Below are positions 33,231-43,600 of a stretch of 64,000 nucleotides of DNA, one piece after another; the first letter of the stretch is position 1, and every line of letters starts with the position of its first letter. The notes below the pieces were generated by a model. It saw nothing but the letters and a program-made list of their open reading frames with translations. It was not told where the DNA came from and did no database searches. The DNA lies in NCBI GenBank assembly GCA_030538275.1, contig JAUNUH010000004.1:124001-188000 (forward strand), given 5' to 3'. Both the position numbers and the translations under genes were made by a program. The DNA is from Flavobacteriaceae bacterium (lineage in GTDB: Bacteria > Bacteroidota > Bacteroidia > Flavobacteriales > Weeksellaceae).

Positions 33231-35657
33231 ATGTCAATTGAAAATGATAACCTGCCAAAGGCAGACGGACAAGAAGAAAATGTAAATCAGAATTCTGATT
33301 CTTTGCAAGAAAATCCAGCTGAAAACGAAACAACAGGTAATAATCTGGTAGATATCCAAACAGAGGAAAAAGATGGATCGCTTGCAAATGAATTTCAATC
33401 CCCAGATTCAGACAACAGCATAGAGCAGTCTTTAACTCCAGAATCAGAAAATAATGATTTGGTAGAAAAATCAGAAGGAATTGAAGAAAAAACGGATGAA
33501 ATTGTGGAGGAGAATAAAACTCTAGCAGAAAATCCTTTGCCAGAAAGTGCTACACAAGAAAACCTAGAAACAGATGCTGCACAATCCCCTGAATCTGATT
33601 TGACAGAAACCTCTGAATCACCTACTGACATTGAATCTACAGAAAATGAATCTCAAAAGCCTTTGGAAAAAGATTTTGATGAAAGTGCAGATTTGGACCA
33701 ACATCATGAGGATGATTCTAATTCCGATTCGGATGAAGACCATTCACAAACGGTTCCTATCAAAGATTATGACGAAATGTCTCTTTCCGAATTGGTGAAA
33801 GAAGCTTCTTATTTACTTGCCGCATTTGCGCCACAAACGCTGAAAGAGGCTTTCAACGGATTGCGTGATGCTTTTCGCAAAAAATCTGAAGAAGAAGAAC
33901 AAGAAGCAAAACAAAAATTTCTTGAAGAAGGTGGAAACGAAATCGACTTTAGACATGATAACAGATTTTCTACATCCTTTTATGATACTTTCACGGATTA
34001 TCGTGCAAAAGTAGATGCATATTATAAAGAAGAACAAAATAAACAGGAATTAAACCTGAAGGAGCGTGAAGCTATTATAGACGAGCTCAAAGCCTTGTAC
34101 ACAGAGCCGTCTATGGATAATCGTGATATTTTCAAAAAATTTAGAGATTTAAAAACACGATGGCATAACGCAGGACGAATTCCCAAAACACAGGCGAGCA
34201 ACATCTTCAAAACGTATTATTTCCACCTAGATAATTTCAATGAATTTCTGGATTTGAACCAGGAATTACGCAAAATGGATTACGAGCACAATCTAGAAGT
34301 GCGCCGTTCTATTATAGAAAGAGCAAATAAACTTTTGGAAGAGGATAATGTGCAACAAGCATTGAACGAGCTACAATATTTGCACAGAATGTGGAAAGAA
34401 GAGGCCGTACCTGTAGCAGAAGAACATCGTGAACCTACTTGGCAGGAATTCAAGGCAGTAACCGGTAAAATTCATGACCGTAAAACAGAATTAAACGAAC
34501 AAATCCTAAAACGTCAAGAAGAAAATTTATCCAAAAAACAAGATGTAATTAAGAAAATTTCTGAATTAATTCAGAATGAAATTCCCAAGACACATAACAC
34601 TTGGCAGCGCAAAATCAAAGAAATGAAATCACTACGTGATGAATTCTTTGCTTTAGGTCGTGTTCCAAAAGAACACAATCAGCCGACTTGGGACGCTTTT
34701 AAAGAAGCTTCACGTTTTTTTAACCATGAAAAAAATTCATTCTATAAAAACATGAAGGATGAACAAATGGAAAATTTGGAAAAAAAGCGTAAATTAATCG
34801 AAATTGCTTTAGAGCATAAAAACAGTTCTGATTGGAATGAATCTGTTGCAATTGTAAAAAGAATTCAATCTGATTGGAAAAAAATTGGCCATGTTCCACG
34901 CAAATTTTCAGACAAAATTTGGAAAGAATTTAGCGATGCTAATAATGAGTTTTTTGACCGTTACAAAAATAGAAATAACGAAAAACTTGAAAAACAACAG
35001 CACAATTTGGAGATGAAAGAGGCCATTCTGATTGAAATGGAAAAAGCAGAAAAACCGAAAGAGAAAGAAAAACTCATCGAATGGCTCAATACATACAGCA
35101 TCAAATGGTCGGCAGTAGGTTTGGTGCCAAGTGGCAAACAAGATATCAATAAAAAGTTCAGCAGCTTAACAGAAAAAATTCTATTGAACGCAGGATTGAG
35201 CAAAAATGCCATTGCAGAAGCACAATGGGAAAATGAAATTGAAAGAATTAAAACCACGCTTGATGAAAATCATCTGCGTAATTTGAAGTATGATTTACGA
35301 AAAGAAATCGACGAGGTACAAAAAGAAGTTACACATTTGCAGACCAACTTGGCATTCTTTTCAAACGCTGATGATACCAATCCTTTGTTCAAAAATGCGA
35401 TTCAAAACATTGAAAACAAGGTAAATGAACTCAAAAGACTTGAATCAAATTATGATGATTTGAAACTAATTAATCTTGAAGCTCTGGCAGAAGCACAAAA
35501 AGCTGAAGAAGAAGCCAAAGCAGCACAAGAAGCAGAAAAATTGGCCTTGGATCAAGAAAATGTAGAGCCATCACAAGATTTGGCAAACTCTACATCAAGT
35601 GAAGAATTGTCATCAAATGATAGCTCACAAAGTGAAACTCCCGAGGATGCTGTATAA
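33231..35657 (+). CDS. Large DUF349 repeat protein
   Basis: An 808-residue cytosolic protein. The first 180 residues are strongly acidic and rich in Ser, Asn and Glu. From about 190 on come DUF349 repeats, helical modules with a Trp-rich W(R/H)xxGRIPK-type signature; I can see RWHNAGRIPKTQ, MWKEEAVPVAEEHREPTWQEF, LGRVPKEHNQPTWDAF, WKKIGHVPRKFSDKIWKEF and KWSAVGLVPSGKQDINKKF. The C-terminus is a charged coiled coil ending in an acidic tail. Its role is unknown. I chose ATG 33231 over the TTG at 33186, which overlaps the promoter box. Confidence 0.88.
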   Translation: MSIENDNLPKADGQEENVNQNSDSLQENPAENETTGNNLVDIQTEEKDGSLANEFQSPDSDNSIEQSLTPESENNDLVEKSEGIEEKTDEIVEENKTLAENPLPESATQENLETDAAQSPESDLTETSESPTDIESTENESQKPLEKDFDESADLDQHHEDDSNSDSDEDHSQTVPIKDYDEMSLSELVKEASYLLAAFAPQTLKEAFNGLRDAFRKKSEEEEQEAKQKFLEEGGNEIDFRHDNRFSTSFYDTFTDYRAKVDAYYKEEQNKQELNLKEREAIIDELKALYTEPSMDNRDIFKKFRDLKTRWHNAGRIPKTQASNIFKTYYFHLDNFNEFLDLNQELRKMDYEHNLEVRRSIIERANKLLEEDNVQQALNELQYLHRMWKEEAVPVAEEHREPTWQEFKAVTGKIHDRKTELNEQILKRQEENLSKKQDVIKKISELIQNEIPKTHNTWQRKIKEMKSLRDEFFALGRVPKEHNQPTWDAFKEASRFFNHEKNSFYKNMKDEQMENLEKKRKLIEIALEHKNSSDWNESVAIVKRIQSDWKKIGHVPRKFSDKIWKEFSDANNEFFDRYKNRNNEKLEKQQHNLEMKEAILIEMEKAEKPKEKEKLIEWLNTYSIKWSAVGLVPSGKQDINKKFSSLTEKILLNAGLSKNAIAEAQWENEIERIKTTLDENHLRNLKYDLRKEIDEVQKEVTHLQTNLAFFSNADDTNPLFKNAIQNIENKVNELKRLESNYDDLKLINLEALAEAQKAEEEAKAAQEAEKLALDQENVEPSQDLANSTSSEELSSNDSSQSETPEDAV

Positions 35658-35733
35658 TTATTAATTAACATCAATTCACATAAAAAAATAGTTAATTTAA
35701 AATTTACTACAGAACGCTGATTAGCTTATTTCA

Positions 35734-36762
35734 TTGATTGAACCAGAACATATAGTTTATATGCAGCGCTGTCTGCAATTGGCAAAAAATGGACTGGGAC
35801 TCACCTATCCCAACCCATTAGTGGGCTGTGTCATTGTGCATAAAGACCAAATCATTGGTGAAGGCTGGCACAGAAAATCGGGTGAGCCGCATGCAGAAAT
35901 CATGGCTATAAATGCAGTGAAAAACAAAGAATTGCTACCAAATTCTACCTTGTATGTAAATTTGGAACCATGCTCTCATACAGGCAAAACACCGCCTTGT
36001 GCAGAGCGCATCGTCTCGGAAAAAATTCCTAGAGTTGTTATTGGAAGTAGAGATCCTGCTCTTCATGTAAATGGAAAAGGAATCCAGTACCTCAAAGACA
36101 ATAATGTTATTGTAACAGAAAATATTTTATCAACAGCATGTGAATGGCTCAATCGACGTTTTTACTGCTTTCACCAGAAAAAAAGACCTTATATAATTAT
36201 TAAATTCGCTCAAACCCAAAATAATTTCTTCGCAGTTAAAGACGATCAACAAAAATGGATAAGCAATAAATTTTCAAAGCAATGGGTGCATAAAATGCGA
36301 ACAGAAGAACAGGCAATTTTGGTGGGGCAACGCACGGTAGAAATCGATTCACCCATGCTGAACGCAAGATTGTGGAAAGGAAATAACCCTATACGAATTA
36401 TGATTTCTAGCAGGATTGATTCCTCGACCAAAAAATTTTCGGAAATTAAAAACTCCATTATTTTTAATTCTGAAGAAAATATTACAACAGAAAACGCAGA
36501 ATTTATCAAACTTGACTTTCAAAAAAGTATAATTTCGCAAATAATGAATTACTTGTATATAAGTGGTATTCAATCTTTGATTGTAGAAGGAGGAGCGCAA
36601 ACGATTCAACATTTTATTGATGAAAATATGTGGGATGAGGCTAGAATACTCATTGGAAATATCCATTGGCCAGATGGAATTGTAGCACCTTATTTTCCTA
36701 AAAAACAATTGATTCATCAAGAATTTATTGCAAAGGATTTACTCCAAATCTATATTCCATAA
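35734..36762 (+). CDS. ribD: Bifunctional riboflavin deaminase/reductase
   Basis: Carries out deamination and reduction in riboflavin synthesis. The N-terminal deaminase domain has the zinc site His53 and Glu55 (EPHAE), Cys80 and Cys89 (PCSHTGKTPPC). The C-terminal reductase domain has FAQTQNNFFAVKDDQQKWISN and ends with LIVEGGAQTIQHFI. At 342 residues it is full-length. The start is TTG 35734, which gives the usual nine residues before MQRCLQLA; an ATG at 35761 would cut into the first helix. No FMN riboswitch is visible upstream. It ends 4 bp before yigZ. Confidence 0.92.
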   Translation: MIEPEHIVYMQRCLQLAKNGLGLTYPNPLVGCVIVHKDQIIGEGWHRKSGEPHAEIMAINAVKNKELLPNSTLYVNLEPCSHTGKTPPCAERIVSEKIPRVVIGSRDPALHVNGKGIQYLKDNNVIVTENILSTACEWLNRRFYCFHQKKRPYIIIKFAQTQNNFFAVKDDQQKWISNKFSKQWVHKMRTEEQAILVGQRTVEIDSPMLNARLWKGNNPIRIMISSRIDSSTKKFSEIKNSIIFNSEENITTENAEFIKLDFQKSIISQIMNYLYISGIQSLIVEGGAQTIQHFIDENMWDEARILIGNIHWPDGIVAPYFPKKQLIHQEFIAKDLLQIYIP

Positions 36763-36766
36763 CATC

Positions 36767-37372
36767 ATGAATTTTACCTGCAATACTATTGCACAGCCGG
36801 TTGTAGATGTGATTTTCAAAGAAAAAGGCAGCAAATTTATTGGCTATGCTTATTCTGTGAAAAACGAGGAAGAAATAAAAAAACGACTAGAAGAAGTGAA
36901 GGCTATGCATGCTTCTGCTACGCATCATTGTTATGCTTTTCGATTAGGATTTTCTGGAAAAAGATACCGCGCAAATGACGATGGTGAACCCAATGGAACG
37001 GCTGGTTTGCCTATTTACAATCAATTACTTTCAAATGATTTGACCTATATTTTATTAATTGTTGTGCGCTATTATGGTGGAACAAAACTAGGTGTGAGTG
37101 GTCTTATCAAAGCCTATCGACAAACGGCCGAGCTCACATTGAACGAGGCAGAAATCAAAGTTATAGAACAAACCAAAAAGATGACGCTCAACTTTCCCTA
37201 TTCTATGCAAAACATAGCCATGCGTCTGATAGAAAGGTATGACGCAGAATTAATAACCCAATCTTATATGGAAGATTGTGAGCATGAAATCGAAATTCCG
37301 CGTAGGAATTATATGGAATTTATCCGTCAATTGGAAACCCATCCCGACATTGAATTTTGGGAGAATAAATAA
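36767..37372 (+). CDS. YigZ/IMPACT family protein
   Basis: A 201-residue protein of the IMPACT (UPF0029) family, thought to act on RNA or translation stress factors. Recognised by EKGSKFIGYAYSVKNEEE, ATHHCYAFRLG, RANDDGEPNGTAGLPI and VVRYYGGTKLGVSGLIKAYRQ. I start at ATG 36767, just after the ribD stop; an ATG at 36728 lies within ribD and adds a run of residues not found in relatives. It belongs to the same transcript as ribD. The precise role in bacteria is open. Confidence 0.9.
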   Translation: MNFTCNTIAQPVVDVIFKEKGSKFIGYAYSVKNEEEIKKRLEEVKAMHASATHHCYAFRLGFSGKRYRANDDGEPNGTAGLPIYNQLLSNDLTYILLIVVRYYGGTKLGVSGLIKAYRQTAELTLNEAEIKVIEQTKKMTLNFPYSMQNIAMRLIERYDAELITQSYMEDCEHEIEIPRRNYMEFIRQLETHPDIEFWENK

Positions 37373-37412
37373 TTTTGATTCAAAATGACAAGAATCAGCC
37401 CTGAATATTTAA

Positions 37413-37835
37413 TTATAATGATTTTAAATAAGGGTAGTTTTGAAGTTTTTCCCATAATTTTTTAGGCATTCGACAGGGTTTATTTCTTGATTTATCTACA
37501 AATACAAGTTCGGTTTTTCCCTCATGAATAAGTAGTTCATTTTGGTTATAAATTTTGTAGTTAAATGTAATTCGTACACCATCAGCCAATTGTGGTATGC
37601 TGGTCACTATTTTCAACAAATCATCATATCTAGCTGGATGGTGATAAAAACATGATAAATTGATGACAGGCATCATCACGCCATCATCTTCTAACTCCTT
37701 GTACGACAATCCAATAGATCTAAACAATTCGACTCTTCCCACCTCAAAATAGGAGGCATAATTACCATAGTAAACATATCCCATTTGGTCAGTTTCGCTA
37801 TATCTTACTCTTATAAAAGTGGTTGCTTCAATCAT
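37413..37835 (-). CDS. Acyl-CoA thioesterase, 4HBT hotdog fold
   Basis: A 140-residue hotdog-fold enzyme of the YbgC/4-hydroxybenzoyl-CoA thioesterase family. The catalytic Asp16 lies in RYSETDQMGYVYYGNYASYFEVGR; the C-terminal LLIHEGKTELVFVDKS is also typical. It hydrolyses acyl-CoA; the chain length is not predictable. It is convergent with yigZ and divergent from dnaA. Confidence 0.9.
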   Translation of the reverse strand: MIEATTFIRVRYSETDQMGYVYYGNYASYFEVGRVELFRSIGLSYKELEDDGVMMPVINLSCFYHHPARYDDLLKIVTSIPQLADGVRITFNYKIYNQNELLIHEGKTELVFVDKSRNKPCRMPKKLWEKLQNYPYLKSL

Positions 37836-37985
37836 GTAAACTAATAGTTAAGTTGATACTGAAATATTTTGATATAATCAAGGCTATTTGGACTTTTTTT
37901 CTTCAATATTTTTTCACATTTTTGTCCCAACAAGCTCAGAAAAATATGGGCTTTTTTTGTCGAACTAAAATTAATTACAAAAAAC

Positions 37986-39416
37986 ATGGCAAAGACAGCA
38001 GCTTCTGTATGGGGCAATTGCTTAGAGTTCATAAGGGACAATATTTCTCAACAGGCATATTCTACCTGGTTTGAACCTATTAAAGCCATAAAATTAGACA
38101 AATCGATTCTAACAATTCAGGTTCCGAGTAAATTTTTTTATGAATGGCTTGAAGAGCATTACATCAAACTATTGAAAGTCTCTTTACAAAAGGAGTTGGG
38201 CGGCGAAGCCAAATTGGTGTACAGCATTGTTATGGATCAGAATATTTCTAAAAAGGACCCATACACAGTAAAAATTCCAAGTGCAAACAAGGAAAAACTA
38301 AACCCGCAAGAGATTAATGCACCCTTGCATCTGGAAAGTTCCAGAGTGAAAAATCCCTTCATCATTCCGGGATTACAGAAAATTAAAATCGATTCTCAAC
38401 TCAATATTAATTTCAATTTTGAAAACTTTATTGAAGGAGAAACCAATCGTTTGGCTCGCTCTGCTGGCAAAGCAATTGCAAAACGACCTGGCGGAACAGC
38501 CTTTAACCCACTCTTTATCTATGGTGGTGTTGGATTGGGAAAAACCCATTTGGCTCATGCTATTGGATTAGAAGTCAAAGAAAAACATCCAGAAAAAACC
38601 GTTTTGTATGTCGATATGCAAAAGTTTATTCAGCAGTATGCCGAGGCTTCTCGATCCAATAACAGAAACGATTTTATCCATTTTTATCAAATGATAGACG
38701 TGCTCATCATCGACGATGTTCAATTTTTATCAGGTAAAAAAGGTACTCAGGAAGTGTTTTTTCACATATTCAACGATTTGCATCAACGTGGTCATCAACT
38801 GGTACTTACCTCTGATAAGCCACCCGTGGACATACAAGATATGGAGCAACGATTGATTTCACGATTCAAATGGGGATTATCTGCCGACCTTCAGGCTCCC
38901 GATTATGATTTAAGATATGATATCTTGAATCATAAACTGGAAAAAGATGGAATGGTAATTCCAGAAGAAGTGATTGATTATATTGCAAAAAATATCAAAA
39001 CTAATTTCCGCGAACTAGAAGGCGCTTTGAATTCTTTGATGGCGCAATCATTGCTCAATCGTAAAGAAATTACTCTAGAACTGGCAGAAAAACTTCTCTC
39101 AAATCTCATTCAAAACCAAAGAAAAGAAATTTCTATTGACTATATCCAAAAAGTGGTTTGCGATTATTTCAAAATCCCGATAGAAAAAGTTCAATCCAAA
39201 ACGCGCAAACGCGACATCGTACAAGCAAGACAACTCGCAATGTATTTTGCTAAAAAATATACCAATGCCTCACTGGCAAGTATTGGCTCACAAATTGGCA
39301 AACGCGACCATGCTACCGTACTGCATGCATGCAAAACCGTGCGTAATCTCTCTGAAACTGATAAAGTATTTAAAGGATATGTAGATGATTTAAGAAGAAA
39401 AATTTCTGCAGAATGA
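37986..39416 (+). CDS. dnaA: Chromosomal replication initiator DnaA
   Basis: A 476-residue AAA+ initiator that unwinds oriC. Domain I is MAKTAASVWGNCLEFIRDNI and following. Walker A is GGVGLGKTHL, Walker B is VLIIDDVQFL, and domain IV has the DNA-binding KRDHATVLHACKTV signature. Length is normal. The flanking DNA shows no cluster of perfect DnaA boxes that I could see, so the origin may lie elsewhere. The LMW phosphatase gene overlaps its stop by 4 bp. Confidence 0.96.
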   Translation: MAKTAASVWGNCLEFIRDNISQQAYSTWFEPIKAIKLDKSILTIQVPSKFFYEWLEEHYIKLLKVSLQKELGGEAKLVYSIVMDQNISKKDPYTVKIPSANKEKLNPQEINAPLHLESSRVKNPFIIPGLQKIKIDSQLNINFNFENFIEGETNRLARSAGKAIAKRPGGTAFNPLFIYGGVGLGKTHLAHAIGLEVKEKHPEKTVLYVDMQKFIQQYAEASRSNNRNDFIHFYQMIDVLIIDDVQFLSGKKGTQEVFFHIFNDLHQRGHQLVLTSDKPPVDIQDMEQRLISRFKWGLSADLQAPDYDLRYDILNHKLEKDGMVIPEEVIDYIAKNIKTNFRELEGALNSLMAQSLLNRKEITLELAEKLLSNLIQNQRKEISIDYIQKVVCDYFKIPIEKVQSKTRKRDIVQARQLAMYFAKKYTNASLASIGSQIGKRDHATVLHACKTVRNLSETDKVFKGYVDDLRRKISAE

Positions 39417-39862
39417 AGTTTTTAATGGTTTGTTTAGGAAATATTTGTCGTTCGCCATTGGCAGAAGGATTATTGGCATCTAAAGTGCCGGCAGAGATCG
39501 TTGTGGACTCTGCCGGTACTGCAGATTATCATGTAGGTGAAAAGCCAGACCTGCGATCTATTGCAGTAGCCCAGAAAAACGGTATCGACATTAGTCATCA
39601 ACGTGCTAGACAATTCAGCGTACAAGATTTTGATAATTTCGACCATATATTTGTGATGGATGCTTCCAATCATGTGAACGTTTTGAAACTGGCTCGAAAT
39701 GCCAATGATCAAGAAAAAGTAAAACTAATTCTAAATGAAATCAATCCTGGTCGAAATGAGCAAGTTCCCGACCCTTGGTTTGGTAAGGAAAAAGGCTTTG
39801 ATGATGTATATGAAATGCTGGATATAGCCACAGACAAAATCGTCGAAAACTATCTCAAATGA
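39413..39862 (+). CDS. Low-molecular-weight protein-tyrosine phosphatase
   Basis: A 149-residue phosphatase with the P-loop CLGNICRS (Cys7 to Arg13) and the general acid Asp120 in VPDPWFG. Such enzymes dephosphorylate bacterial tyrosine kinases or arginine-phosphorylated proteins; the target is not evident here. It overlaps dnaA and the next methylase gene by 4 bp each, an arrangement typical of flavobacteria, so all three are cotranscribed. Confidence 0.92.
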   Translation: MKFLMVCLGNICRSPLAEGLLASKVPAEIVVDSAGTADYHVGEKPDLRSIAVAQKNGIDISHQRARQFSVQDFDNFDHIFVMDASNHVNVLKLARNANDQEKVKLILNEINPGRNEQVPDPWFGKEKGFDDVYEMLDIATDKIVENYLK

Positions 39863-40572
39863 AGCCTGCAAAGGTTTATGTAATTCCCTCTTTGTTGGGA
39901 GATGGCGATTTTGAAAGGGTAATTCCTGTATATAATTTGCAAATCCTAAGAGAATTGAATCATTTTGCGGTAGAAAATGAAAAGTCGGCAAGGCGTTTTA
40001 TTAAACAAATTTTACCCGAAAAAAAACAATCTGAATTACAAATTGAAATTCTAAATAAACATAGCAAGGATGAAGATATTCAACCCTTGTTACAATTACT
40101 ATATCAAGGAAATTCAGTAGGCATCATCTCCGAAGCTGGCATGCCTGGAATTGCCGACCCAGGCGCAAAACTTGTAGAGGCAGCACATTCCAACGGCTAC
40201 CAAGTAATTCCACTTTGTGGTCCTAGCTCAATCTTTTTGGCCTTGGCAGCCTCTGGATTCAACGGCCAATCATTCAGCTTTCATGGATATTTACCCATAG
40301 ATAAACGCGAAAGAAAAATTGCTATTCAACAATTAGAAATGAAAAGCAAATCAGCAAATTCTACAGAAATATTTATGGAAACACCTTATCGTAACCACGC
40401 ATTGATCGAAGATTTATTACAAAACCTCTCCCACTCTACACGCTTATGCATTGCTTGTGATTTGACTTTGAACTCAGAATTTGTTTTTGCTGCCAGTATC
40501 AAAGAATGGAAAAATCAAAAATTAGATTTTCATAAAAGACCAGCTATTTTTCTCATTCAAGCAGATTATTAA
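39859..40572 (+). CDS. RsmI-like tetrapyrrole-methylase-family protein
   Basis: A 237-residue SAM-dependent methylase of the TP-methylase fold, a relative of RsmI. It has SVGIISEAGMPGIADPGAKLVEAAH, followed by VIPLCGPSSIFLALAASGFNGQSF and a shorter C-terminus than true RsmI. The target may be 16S rRNA or something else. It follows the LMW phosphatase with 4 bp overlap in the dnaA operon. Confidence 0.85.
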   Translation: MKPAKVYVIPSLLGDGDFERVIPVYNLQILRELNHFAVENEKSARRFIKQILPEKKQSELQIEILNKHSKDEDIQPLLQLLYQGNSVGIISEAGMPGIADPGAKLVEAAHSNGYQVIPLCGPSSIFLALAASGFNGQSFSFHGYLPIDKRERKIAIQQLEMKSKSANSTEIFMETPYRNHALIEDLLQNLSHSTRLCIACDLTLNSEFVFAASIKEWKNQKLDFHKRPAIFLIQADY

Positions 40573-40666
40573 TAGAAATTTCAAAAATTCACGAAAATTC
40601 AAATTTTAAGGAATTCCTATCCAATTGCATACTTTTCAAATATTTTTAAAAAAGAAAAATACCTAT

Positions 40667-40674
40667 TAAATTTG
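40667..40674 (+). promoter_or_regulatory. -7 box at the mfd start
   Basis: TAAATTTG is a perfect TAnnTTTG match ending 7 bp before the TTG start at 40682. If it is the promoter, the mfd mRNA is close to leaderless. Confidence 0.5.
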
Positions 40675-40681
40675 CGAAATA

Positions 40682-43600
40682 TTGGAAATTTTTAATCTAA
40701 AACAAATTCAAAAATTACACAATTCTCTAAGTTTTGTGCAAGAAACTATTGATTTTTATCAAAAAAACAAGTCCGGTAAACTCCAGATAAAAGGCATCAT
40801 CGGTTCTTCCAATTCCTTTACCATTGCCAATATTTTCGATGCAGTTCAAGAATCTATACTCATCATATATGATGATCAAGAACAAGCCACCTATGCTTTG
40901 AACGAATTAGAAAACCTATACAATAAAGATACTGTACTCTACTTTCCTGCTTCTCATCGTCGCCCCTACGAGATAGACGAAGTAAATAATGCCAACATCG
41001 TTTTACGTACAGAAGTTTTGAATAAACTTTCATCTTCAAAAAAACCCAGAATCATTGTATCACACTCCAATGCTATTACAGAAAAAGTAATAACAAAATC
41101 CCTTTTGTCTCAAAAAACGCAACATCTGAAAATTGGGGAAAAAATATCTGTTGAATTTTTAAATGAAATATTATTCGACTATGAATTCAATCGTGTAGAT
41201 TTTGTTACTCAACCTGGTGAATTCTCTGTTCGTGGCGGAATTATCGATATTTTTTCGTATTCTGACGAAAACCCTTATCGTATTTCATTTTTTGGAGATG
41301 AAGTGGAAAACATTCGAAAATTTGACATTTCAAACCAACTTTCCATTGAAAAGGTAAACAAAATGACCATTGTTGCCAATGTTGAAAACAAATTGAATTT
41401 TGAAAAAAGACAATCATTATTGCAATTTTTACCCAATTCTACTTTGATTGTTTCGACCAATTTAGTTTTAACAGCGCACCATTTGAATAAAAACTTTGAA
41501 AAAGCCGAATTATCTTTTAATAATTTATCTGGAGAAATTCAACATGCCGCCCCATCCGCATTATTTTATCAACAATCCGAATTAGAGCAGGATTTGAAAG
41601 ATAAATTTTTGATTGAATTTTCGAATCAAACTTTTCTAACGCCTCATTACACCTTTCAAGCTCAACAAAATGCACAACCACCATTTCACAAAAAATTCGA
41701 TCTGCTTATCGATGATTTGCAAGAAAAACATCTGGAGGGATATACCAATTTTATTTTTTGTACAGGCGAAAAACAAATTCAAAGATTCCAAGAAATCTTT
41801 GAAGACAGCCAACGCGAAGTGCATTTTACGCCTATTCTAGGCACTGTTCATAGCGGGTTTATAGATACAGAATTAAAAATTGCATGCTATACCGATCATC
41901 AAATTTTTGAAAGATATCATAGGTTTAACCTTCGAAATAATTTTTCGAAAAAAGAAAGCATAACCCTCAAAGAATTAACCGGTTTGCAAATTGGCGATTA
42001 TGTGACACATATAGACCATGGCGTTGGAAAATTTGGTGGATTGAAGCGTATAGACGTAAACGGTGTGATGCAAGAAGCCATTAAACTTGTTTATCGGGAC
42101 AATGATTTGCTGTATGTATCAATCCATTCTTTACACAAAATTGCAAAATTTGGAAATGGAGAAGGCAAAGCGCCCGTAATTAATAAATTAGGCTCGCCTG
42201 CTTGGAAAAATTTAAAGAATAAAACCAAGAAAAAAGTAAAAGACGTAGCTTTTGATTTAATACAACTTTACGCCAAAAGAAAGTTAGAAAAAGGCTTTGC
42301 ATTTTCGCCAGACACCTATCTACAAACAGAATTAGAGGCAAGTTTTATGTACGAAGACACGCCCGATCAATTGAAAACCACAGAAGAAGTAAAGTCAGAC
42401 ATGGAAAGTGAACAGGTCATGGACAGACTTATTTGTGGAGATGTAGGATTTGGAAAAACAGAAATTGCCATTCGAGCGGCATTCAAAGCAGCAACCGATG
42501 GAAAACAAGTAGCTATTCTGGTTCCTACCACCATTTTGGCCTTTCAACATTATCGAACTTTTAAAGAAAGATTGGCTGATTTTCCAGTGAGGATTGAATA
42601 TTTGAACCGCTTTAAAACCGCTAAACAAAAAAATGAAATCCTGAAAGATTTGGAAGAAGGCAAAATAGAAATTCTCATCGGAACCCACCAAATTGTGAGC
42701 AAAAATGTCAAATTTCAAAATTTGGGCTTATTGATAATTGACGAGGAGCATAAATTTGGTGTTTCTGTAAAAGACAAACTCAAAACCATGCGTGCCAAAT
42801 TGGACACTTTGACGCTTACAGCCACTCCTATTCCACGTACATTACAATTTTCGCTCATGGCCGCTAGAGATTTATCGGTGATGAAAACGCCTCCACCCAA
42901 CCGTCAACCGGTTGAAACCAAATTAATAGGATTGAACGAGGAAGCCATACGCGATGCCGTTTTTTATGAATTACAACGCGGCGGCCAAGTATTTGTCATT
43001 TTCAACCGAATTGCGGGATTAACGGAAATCGCAGGGATGATACAACGATTAGTACCCGAAGCCAAAATTGCCGTAGGTCATGGTCAAATGGATGGTAATA
43101 AATTAGAAAAAACTCTGCTCGACTTTATGGAAGGTCAAATAGATGTTTTGGTTTCTACAACTATCGTAGAAAGCGGTGTAGATGTTCCCAATGCCAACAC
43201 TATTTTGATTGTAGATGCACAAAATTTTGGTTTGGCAGATTTACATCAAATGCGCGGCCGCGTTGGTAGAAGCAATCGCAAGGCTTTTTGTTATTTGATA
43301 ACACCGCCTCTGGTAACGCTTACTTCTGAAGCTCGAAAACGCTTACAAGCCGTAGAACAGTTCAGTGATTTGGGTTCAGGATTCAATATTGCTATGAAAG
43401 ATTTAGAAATACGGGGGGCCGGTAATCTTTTGGGAGCAGAACAAAGCGGTTTTATGGCAGAAATGGGATTCGAAACCTATCAAAAAATTCTAAATGAAGC
43501 GATAGAAGAACTCAAATATTCTCCAGATTTTCAAGATTTATTTCAAGAAGAAAACCAATTCAATACGTTTGTTTCGGATTTCAATATAGATACGGATTTA

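Noticed and set aside
35658..35733. FMN riboswitch in front of ribD
   Set aside because: The 76-bp gap is too short and lacks the conserved FMN-aptamer segments.
37836..37985. Replication origin upstream of dnaA
   Set aside because: No perfect DnaA boxes or clear AT-rich unwinding repeats in this 150-bp gap; nothing beyond normal AT-rich DNA.
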